From positions 2,356,001 to 2,420,000 of the forward strand of contig NZ_CP006850.1 of the NCBI RefSeq assembly GCF_000523235.1: DNA of 64,000 nt, given 5' to 3'. A model generated the notes under the pieces. It was not told where the DNA came from. It searched no databases and saw only the letters and a list, made by a program, of their open reading frames with translations. This document shows, piece by piece, positions 54,739-61,273 of this stretch. The position numbers and the translations under genes are program-made. The stretch comes from Nocardia nova SH22a. GTDB taxonomy: Bacteria; Actinomycetota; Actinomycetes; Mycobacteriales; Mycobacteriaceae. Position 1 is the stretch's first letter. Each line of letters opens with the position of its first letter.

Positions 54739-55518
54739 ATGACCGACGCATCACCGGGTCCGGCCGGGCACGACACACCGCCGGCCGCAGTACCGTCTCC
54801 CGATCCACGGCCCCGGATTCGGGACCGTGTCCGGCAGGTGGCGGGCTCGCTGGTGCTCGCGGCGATGACCGCCATGGTTCCGCTGGCCTTCGCACCGGCG
54901 CTGCCCGCGTCGGCGGCGGTGACGCAACCCGGTGTGGAGAATCCGGCGGCGCGGGCCGCGGTCCTGGATCTGGTCGGCGATCATCCGGAGTCGGTGACGC
55001 TGCCCGCGGACTTCGCGGCGGGGGCGGGGTATCGGCCCGTCGTCGAGAACGGGATCATGCTCGACCCGGTCGGTGACTGCTCGTCGCCGATCCAGCTGCC
55101 CGGTGAGTTCACCGAGGCGTGCAAGGCACACGACCTGGGCTACGACATCCTGCGCTATGCCGAACAGCGCGGGCAGCCGCTGCACCCCTGGGCCCGGCAG
55201 GCGATCGACGCCACGCTGCAGCGGCGCATGCACGCCGCCTGCGACGTCCGCCCCGACACCGCCGCCCGCGCCCGCTGCGACGTTCTGGCCACGGTCGCCA
55301 CGACCGGAGTGGACCTGAACTCCCGCCGCCAGAACTACGCCACTCCGGACCCGGAATATCTGTTCGGCGCCGAACTGTCCGGTGAGCGCCTCAGCGATCA
55401 GCTGCTGCACTTCGGCGGGCCCGCCGCGCTGGGCCTGGTCCTCGCGTCCATCGTCGGCGTGGTGACCTGGCGGCGGCTGCGTCCGCTCCCGGCCGTCGCC
55501 GCCGGTGCCGTCGGATGA
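54739..55518 (+). CDS. Prokaryotic phospholipase A2-like secreted or anchored protein
   Basis: 259 residues. A membrane segment at about 37-60 (LVLAAMTAMVPLAFAPALPASAA) acts as signal or anchor. The mature domain holds FTEACKAHDLGY with His131-Asp132, the C-x2-HDxGY signature of prokaryotic PLA2 (PF09056), with Asp157 a candidate for the second catalytic Asp and Cys residues (114, 128, 168, 180) for disulfides. A second transmembrane helix (about 226-245) precedes a short tail. Release of fatty acid from membrane phospholipids is inferred. It is coupled to the next gene. Confidence 0.75.
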   Translation: MTDASPGPAGHDTPPAAVPSPDPRPRIRDRVRQVAGSLVLAAMTAMVPLAFAPALPASAAVTQPGVENPAARAAVLDLVGDHPESVTLPADFAAGAGYRPVVENGIMLDPVGDCSSPIQLPGEFTEACKAHDLGYDILRYAEQRGQPLHPWARQAIDATLQRRMHAACDVRPDTAARARCDVLATVATTGVDLNSRRQNYATPDPEYLFGAELSGERLSDQLLHFGGPAALGLVLASIVGVVTWRRLRPLPAVAAGAVG

Positions 55519-56000
55519 CCGCGGTGATCACGCCCGTCCGGGCGGCCGAACCCGCCGCCCCGCGCCGCCATCATCCCGCGCTCACCCGGCCCCGGATCGA
55601 GACCCTCGTCGCCGTCACGGCGGCGGTCGTGGTGTCGCTGCTGCCCGCCGTCCTGCCTCGCACGTCCGTCTCGCAGGCGATCATGACCGCGGTCCCGGTG
55701 GCCCTCGCCATCGGCGTGGTCGCGCTGTTGCGGAAGGTGCTGGGGTACTGGCGCATCGATATCGACGCCCGGCTGGGCCGGGTGCGGGTGCCGCTGCTGC
55801 TGGTGTGCGGATTCGTGGTGACCGCGGCCGGCGTCCGGGCCGCGGCCTGGCAGAACGGCCTGCACGCCGCCATGGGCATGGCGCCGGCCGGTGCCGCGTA
55901 CTGGCTGCGCTGTCTGCTCGGCGCCGCGCTGATCGTCGCTTTCCTCGTCGGAACCGGTCGCGGAATACGCTGGGGGATAAGGAAACTCGTACGACTGTGA
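55515..56000 (+). CDS. Four-span membrane protein coupled to the PLA2-like gene
   Basis: 161 residues. ATG 55515 overlaps the TGA of the PLA2-like gene (ATGA). Four hydrophobic helices are visible ([73 protein letters not shown]) with basic loops. No family known. Coupling suggests a partner, for example an immunity or tether protein for the lipase-like product, but this is inference. Confidence 0.65.
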   Translation: MTAVITPVRAAEPAAPRRHHPALTRPRIETLVAVTAAVVVSLLPAVLPRTSVSQAIMTAVPVALAIGVVALLRKVLGYWRIDIDARLGRVRVPLLLVCGFVVTAAGVRAAAWQNGLHAAMGMAPAGAAYWLRCLLGAALIVAFLVGTGRGIRWGIRKLVRL

Positions 56001-56070
56001 ACGGTCCGCCGCGGGTGCGCCCGGCGCCGATGGTCTAGGCTGCTCGGCGACTGCCGACTCGAGGGGGGAC

Positions 56071-57108
56071 GTGCGCGTGCGCCGACTGCTATTGGTCCTG
56101 CTGGTCCTGATACCGGCCGGATGTTCACACGCGACGAGTGGGCCGCCGCAGCCGGGCGCCGGCCCCCTGCCGCACACCGATTTCGGCGTCCCGCTCACCG
56201 CCGAGGGCCGGGCGCATCTCGAACTGGCCGAAGGGCTGCGCACCCTCGACCCGTGCGGCCTGATCGACACCGCCGCACCGGCCCGCTACGGTCACCCCGA
56301 GGCGATGACCACCCGCACGCTCACCGGCTGCACACTCGAAGTACGCACGGCGGCAGCCGATCCGCTCGCCCAGGTGAGCGTCACGGTGGCGGGGCACGGG
56401 AACACCGCGAGCGCGAAAACCGCGCAGACCTTCCGGATCGAGGACATGACGCTGCCGGTGAACGCCGGATCGGTCCCGGGCTCGCTGTGCGGATTCACCC
56501 TCCCGGTGGAATTCGCACCGAAACCCGCTGTGCGCGAACCACGATCACCCGCCGATCCGGCCGGATACCTGTCCATCGACGCCCGCTTCTTCGGCGAGGA
56601 CACCTGCGAGGTCGCGAAACAGGCCACGGCGTCGGTGATCACGGCGTTCCGCGACAACCGGATCCCGCACCGCGATCACGCCCGGATCCCGGTGCCGCTC
56701 ACCGACCGCAGCCCCTGCGAGCTGATATCCCGTCTGCCGCAGGACCATCCGGTGAAATCCTTCGACCCGGGCTGGGATCCGTCGCAGTGCTCGTTCACCG
56801 TCGGGAACGCGGACGCGCGCCCGGCCGTGAATGTCACCTTCGCCCTGCAGAATCCGGACAACGTCCTGCGGCCCTCCGGACCCCAGCGCCTCGAGCAGCT
56901 CGCCGGGCATCCCGTGCTGCTCCAGGAGACCGGTGGCGGCGCCTGCCAGATCGTGGCGCCGGTCGGCACGCCCGTCGCCTCGATCGCGCTGTCCCAGCCG
57001 CCCGTCGCGCCGGACACGCATCGAACGGTGCTGGCCGTGGACGCGCAATGCTCGGTACTCGACGCCCTCGCCCCTGTCGCCTTGGACCTGTTCGGCGCCA
57101 ACCACTGA
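56071..57108 (+). CDS. DUF3558-type lipoprotein
   Basis: 345 residues from GTG 56071, with GAGGGGGG upstream. The lipoprotein signal is LLLVLLVLIPAGC. Two similar ~150-residue halves follow, each with LDPCGLI.. or SPCELIS.. and a conserved Cys in a (D/S)PC motif, typical of the DUF3558 family, and QCSF/GCTLEV pairing Cys. Found in mycobacteria and nocardiae at the cell surface; function unknown. Confidence 0.85.
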   Translation: MRVRRLLLVLLVLIPAGCSHATSGPPQPGAGPLPHTDFGVPLTAEGRAHLELAEGLRTLDPCGLIDTAAPARYGHPEAMTTRTLTGCTLEVRTAAADPLAQVSVTVAGHGNTASAKTAQTFRIEDMTLPVNAGSVPGSLCGFTLPVEFAPKPAVREPRSPADPAGYLSIDARFFGEDTCEVAKQATASVITAFRDNRIPHRDHARIPVPLTDRSPCELISRLPQDHPVKSFDPGWDPSQCSFTVGNADARPAVNVTFALQNPDNVLRPSGPQRLEQLAGHPVLLQETGGGACQIVAPVGTPVASIALSQPPVAPDTHRTVLAVDAQCSVLDALAPVALDLFGANH

Positions 57109-57116
57109 CACAGGAG

Positions 57117-59231
57117 TCACACCGTGGTGGCGGCCTCCCAGGCGGTGTGGATCGCACCCTGGATGTAGTCGACCCGTCCGGCGTCACCCACCACGCGCAC
57201 CTCGGGAACCACACCCTCGAGCGCCGCGGCGAGCGGCGCCCGGGCCGAGACGCCCGAGGCCATCACGACCATGTCGGCCGGTGCGGTCGACGTCCGGTCG
57301 CCGACGCGGAACTCCACGTGCGTCTCGGTGATTCGCCGCACGCTCGCCCGCCGGTGCACGGTCACACCCGCCTGTCCCGCATGCCGGACGGCGGTCCAGC
57401 GCCGCGGCATCGCCATCGGAACCCCCAGCTGCTGTCCCTCCTCGAGCAGCGTCACCCGGCGTCCGCGTTCGGCCAGGAACTCCGAAAGCTCCAGTCCGAC
57501 AAGGGAACCACCGATCACCACCACATCCTTGCCCATCGGCAGGAACCCGCGGGTCACCGCGCGGATAGCGACCGGGCTGCGGGTGATCCCGGACAGCTTG
57601 CCCAGCCGGGCGATCGTGCGCAGCCGTGGCGGCACCCGCGAGACGTCACCGGAACCGGTCATCAAGGCGCGCAACGTGTCTCCGGTGTGCACATGCGGCA
57701 GATCGCCGCCGGGAACCGCCGGGCGGTCGCGCACCGCACCCGTGGCCACCACGACCATATCGGGACGCAGGGCCCGGACGGAGTCGACCGTCGCCTCGGT
57801 CCGCAACCGGATGTCGACGCCCAGCCGCCGGACCTCACCGGTCAGCCAGGTCAGCAGCCGCTGATTGTCCGGTGTGGTGAGCGCAGAGAACCAGAGCGTG
57901 CCCCCGAGCCGATCGGCCTTGTCCAGCACGGTCACCCGATGTCCGCGGGCACTCGCCACCCGGGCGGCCTCGAGCCCGCCGGGCCCGGCCCCCACGACGA
58001 CGATGTGCTTGCGCGTCCCGGCGGGCGCCAGCGGCAGCACCGTCTCGTTGCCCAGCGCCGGATTCACCGCGCACACCGGGGTGTCGTCCCAGAAGTTCTC
58101 CTGAACGCACACATAGCAATTGATGCACGGCCGGATCCGCTCCGGCGTTCCCGCCCGCAGCTTGTTCACCAGTTCCGGATCGGCGAGCAGCTGCCGTCCC
58201 ATCGCGGCGAAATCCGCTCCGCCCGTGGCGATCACCCGCTCACCGACCTCCGGCAGCACCCGGCCGACCGTGATCACCGGAATCGAGACGGCCTTCTTCA
58301 CCGCCGCCGCCAGTTCGGTGTACGCGCCGATCCGGTCGGGCAGTGGCCCGTCGGTGAAGTTGGAGAACGGATTACGCCCCCATCCGGTCACATGGACCGC
58401 ATCGGCGCCGGCCGCCTCGAACAGCACCGCGGCCGCGGTGGCCTCTTCGGTCGTCAGGCCGTCCTCCTCACCGAATTCCCGGCCCGCGACGCGCACCAGG
58501 ACCGCCAGCGAATCGCCGACCCGCGCCTTGACCGCCCGGATGACCTCGACCGCCAGCCGCGCCCGGTTCTCGAGCGATCCGCCGTATTCGTCGGTGCGCC
58601 TGTTGTCGGCCCGGCTCAGGAACCCGCCGAGGATGTATCCGTGCGCGCAGTGGATCTCGACCGCGTCCCCGCCCGCGGCCGCCACCCGGCCCGCGGCCTC
58701 GGCGAAACAGCCCACCACCCAGGCGATGTCGTCCGCGGTGGCCTCGCGATAGGTGGGGTGCTTACCGCCGGTGACCGCGCCCATCTTCCGCATCTCCGCG
58801 GGAGTGTTGTCGGCCAGCGCGGACAGATCGGGCGCCTCCGCAGGCTGGGACGGCACCAGCAGCGGCCGTCCCTGCACGGTGTCGATCCGGGCCACCTTGC
58901 CGTGATGCGTCATCTGCACGCACAATTTGCTGCCGCTCGCGTGCACCGCGTCGGCCAGCGCCCGGAGCCCCGGGATGAACCGATCCTCCGACAGCCCCGG
59001 TTCCTTGGTGCTCGCACAGCCGACCGGATAGGCGACCGCGCAGCATCCGGTGATGATCAGCCCGGTTCCCCCGGCCGCCCGGGCCACGAAATGGTCGATA
59101 TCGCCCTGTTCGATCTCACCGTCGGAGCACAGGTTCATGTCCATCGCGGGCAGAACGACGCGATTGGGCACGGTGACGGGGCCGATGGTCCCGGGAGCGA
59201 GCAGATGGGGAAAGGTCCGTTTGCGGGGCAC
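57117..59231 (-). CDS. Old Yellow Enzyme-type NADH:flavin/4Fe-4S oxidoreductase (dienoyl-CoA reductase-like)
   Basis: 704 residues. N-terminal OYE barrel (LLAPGTIGPVTVPNRVVLPAM; HCAHGYILGGFLSRADNRRTDEYGG; VRVAGREFGEEDG). Then a 4Fe-4S site CINCYVC with a further Cys in DTPVCAVNP. The C-terminal FAD/NAD half starts HIVVVGAGPGGLEAARVA and includes VVVIGGSLVGLELSEFL. The architecture is that of FadH-type 2,4-dienoyl-CoA reductase and related ene-reductases. The substrate may be a fatty or steroid intermediate. It ends next to the lipoprotein gene in a convergent pair. Confidence 0.93.
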   Translation of the reverse strand: MPRKRTFPHLLAPGTIGPVTVPNRVVLPAMDMNLCSDGEIEQGDIDHFVARAAGGTGLIITGCCAVAYPVGCASTKEPGLSEDRFIPGLRALADAVHASGSKLCVQMTHHGKVARIDTVQGRPLLVPSQPAEAPDLSALADNTPAEMRKMGAVTGGKHPTYREATADDIAWVVGCFAEAAGRVAAAGGDAVEIHCAHGYILGGFLSRADNRRTDEYGGSLENRARLAVEVIRAVKARVGDSLAVLVRVAGREFGEEDGLTTEEATAAAVLFEAAGADAVHVTGWGRNPFSNFTDGPLPDRIGAYTELAAAVKKAVSIPVITVGRVLPEVGERVIATGGADFAAMGRQLLADPELVNKLRAGTPERIRPCINCYVCVQENFWDDTPVCAVNPALGNETVLPLAPAGTRKHIVVVGAGPGGLEAARVASARGHRVTVLDKADRLGGTLWFSALTTPDNQRLLTWLTGEVRRLGVDIRLRTEATVDSVRALRPDMVVVATGAVRDRPAVPGGDLPHVHTGDTLRALMTGSGDVSRVPPRLRTIARLGKLSGITRSPVAIRAVTRGFLPMGKDVVVIGGSLVGLELSEFLAERGRRVTLLEEGQQLGVPMAMPRRWTAVRHAGQAGVTVHRRASVRRITETHVEFRVGDRTSTAPADMVVMASGVSARAPLAAALEGVVPEVRVVGDAGRVDYIQGAIHTAWEAATTV

Positions 59232-59320
59232 GCCTGCGACGCTAGGTTCCCGACCGGCGCCGATGCGCGTACTTCCCGATCATCGGGACACCGTCGGCGT
59301 GACGGAGCGCACGCCGCGAC

Positions 59321-59521
59321 GTGAGCGGCGCTTCACCCCGGCTCCGCTCCCACGCGGAGATCTCCCGCTTCTTCGACGGCCTGGAACTGGTGGACCCCGG
59401 CGTCGTGGTGAGCCGCGACCGGCGGGTCGAGGAACCGGCGCCGGAACTCGGTAATCGGCTCACCGACCAGGACCGCAACTCCGATGTCGCCTTCTTCTGC
59501 GGCGTCGCCCGGAAACCCTGA
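59321..59521 (+). pseudogene. Relic of a DUF574 SAM-dependent methyltransferase
   Basis: 66 codons read SGASPRLRSHAEISRFFDGLE, then LVDPGVVV, and after a divergent stretch end VAFFCGVARKP. This matches the last ~60 residues of the actinobacterial DUF574 (S-adenosyl methyltransferase) family, whose ends read 'RSxAEIxRFFDGLELVEPG' and 'GVGRKP'. The SAM-binding domain is missing and there is no ribosome site, so it is a truncated remnant between the oxidoreductase and the triad. Confidence 0.7.
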
Positions 59522-59634
59522 CCCGCAACCGGATTCACCCGGCGCGAGCGGCGGCCCGAGCGTATATTGATGCTCTGATTCGGCCTCGACGCGCACGCGC
59601 GCGATCAGTTCTCGACGGATGGGGGAGGGGTTCG

Positions 59635-60375
59635 ATGGGTACCGAGGAGCAGTCGTCCGGAGTTCCGGACGGGGGAGGCCGCGACGCCGCGCCGTCGCGA
59701 TTCGCGAACAGTGAACGGCCGCCGATCTTTCCGGTGTGCCTGGTGATCGATGTGTCGGCGTCGATGGAGGGGGCGCCGATCACCTCGGTCAACGAGTCCC
59801 TGCCCGGAATCCGCTCCGCCATCCTGGACGATCCGAGCGTCGAGGAAGTGGCCCGGGTCGCGCTGGTGACCTTCTCCGAATCCGCGAAAATCGCTCTGCC
59901 GCTGTCGGATCTGCGTCGCCAGACCATGCCGCGGTTCGAGGTCGAGAGTTCCACGAATTTCGCCGAGGGTCTGCGCGCGGCACGGGAGGCGATCGAGACC
60001 GGCATCGGCGGACTCGGCCGCGGCACCCGCTTCTACCGTCCCGTCGTCTTCTTCTTCAGCGACGGTGAGCACAACGCGCCCGAGGACTGGAAACCGGCGT
60101 GGCGTCGGCTCGTCGCCCGCGAGGACAAGTTCGGCGCCGAGGTCGTGAGTTTCGGTATGGGCCGGGCGAACAAGGACGCGATCCGCGCGGTGTCGACGCG
60201 CTACGCCTACTACGCCAGCGCCCCCGATCCCGGCACGGCCGTGCGGGCGATTCTGCAGAGCATCATCGGCACGATCGGCACCACCTCGCGCTCCTTCGCC
60301 TCGGCCAGCGGCGGGACCCTGCTGGTGCCGCCCACCGAGGGATTGGTGCAGCTGCCCGAGCACGTCATCGAATGA
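59635..60375 (+). CDS. von Willebrand factor A domain protein (TerY-like)
   Basis: 246 residues from ATG 59635 (GGGGAGGGG upstream). A Ser/Gly-rich head leads to the VWA domain with a MIDAS CLVIDVSASMEGAP (Asp39, Ser41, Ser43), STNFAEGLRAA (MIDAS Thr) and FFFSDGEHN (MIDAS Asp). The TerY-type end SASGGTLLVPPT is present. It overlaps the PP2C gene by four bases (ATGA) and opens the triad. In TerY-P systems the VWA protein is thought to bring other partners to the kinase/phosphatase. Confidence 0.85.
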   Translation: MGTEEQSSGVPDGGGRDAAPSRFANSERPPIFPVCLVIDVSASMEGAPITSVNESLPGIRSAILDDPSVEEVARVALVTFSESAKIALPLSDLRRQTMPRFEVESSTNFAEGLRAAREAIETGIGGLGRGTRFYRPVVFFFSDGEHNAPEDWKPAWRRLVAREDKFGAEVVSFGMGRANKDAIRAVSTRYAYYASAPDPGTAVRAILQSIIGTIGTTSRSFASASGGTLLVPPTEGLVQLPEHVIE

Positions 60376-61271
60376 CGCACTCCGGCGAGCGTCCCGTCCG
60401 GGACTTCTCGTTCAACGAAACGGCCTCCGCGGCACCGCGGGTCGGCGAACTGAGCATCCCGCCCGCGCCGCGCCTGGCGGCCGGTCCGGCCGCACTGCCG
60501 GCCGAACGCGCCGACGCCGGGCTCCTCGCGGGCCGCTGGATCGCCGCGGCCTCCGTCGCGGGCCGGGCGCACACCGCCCAGGGCACCTCCGCGCAGGATT
60601 CCTACCGGATCGCCGCCTGTGACGACGGTTCCGCGATCGTCGTCGTGGTCTGCGACGGTCTCGGCTCCCATCCCGCCACCTCGCAAGTGGGCGCGGAGAT
60701 GCTGGCCCGATTCGCCTGCGCGCACGCGCAACCGATCACCGCGGACCAGGCGGCCGAGGCGGGCGCGGAGATCCTGGCCGATCCGATCCGCCGGGCCTGC
60801 GACTCACTGGAGCGCTGGCGTCGCACGACCGCACCGGACGTGACGAGCGACGAATTGCGTTGTACCGCACTGCTGTGCCGCATCCCCGCCGACGGTGCCG
60901 GCCCGGCACTGTTCGCCCGCGCGGGCGACTGCGAGGCCTTCGTCCTGCGAAACGGCCGGTACGACACCGTCTTCCAGGCCCCGGAGCCCGGCCCCGCCAA
61001 TGTGGTGCGGCAGGCGCTCCCGCATCCCGACCCGCCCTCGCTGCTGCGGTTCGCGCGGTCCGACGCCGAGGACGACCGAATCCTGATACTCACCTCCGAC
61101 GGTGTCGCGAACGACATCTTCGACTCGCCGACCGTGCGCAACTGGCTGGCCGAGCGCTGGGCCGATCCCTGCGGCACCGCGTGGATGCTGGACTCCCTGC
61201 GGTACCGGACTCCGGGATCGCACGACGACCGCACCGCCGTCGTGATCTGGCCGCCGACCGGAATCGGATAA
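60372..61271 (+). CDS. PP2C-type protein phosphatase
   Basis: 299 residues from ATG 60372, overlapping the VWA stop. PP2C metal motifs are visible: AQDSYRIAA, VVVVCDGLGSHP (metal Asp-Gly), ILTSDGVANDIF and the terminal GSHDDRTAVVIW with the metal Asp. A ~65-residue head precedes the domain. It stops two bases before the kinase start. The phosphatase probably reverses phosphorylation by the kinase next to it. Confidence 0.85.
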   Translation: MTHSGERPVRDFSFNETASAAPRVGELSIPPAPRLAAGPAALPAERADAGLLAGRWIAAASVAGRAHTAQGTSAQDSYRIAACDDGSAIVVVVCDGLGSHPATSQVGAEMLARFACAHAQPITADQAAEAGAEILADPIRRACDSLERWRRTTAPDVTSDELRCTALLCRIPADGAGPALFARAGDCEAFVLRNGRYDTVFQAPEPGPANVVRQALPHPDPPSLLRFARSDAEDDRILILTSDGVANDIFDSPTVRNWLAERWADPCGTAWMLDSLRYRTPGSHDDRTAVVIWPPTGIG

Positions 61272-61273
61272 CC

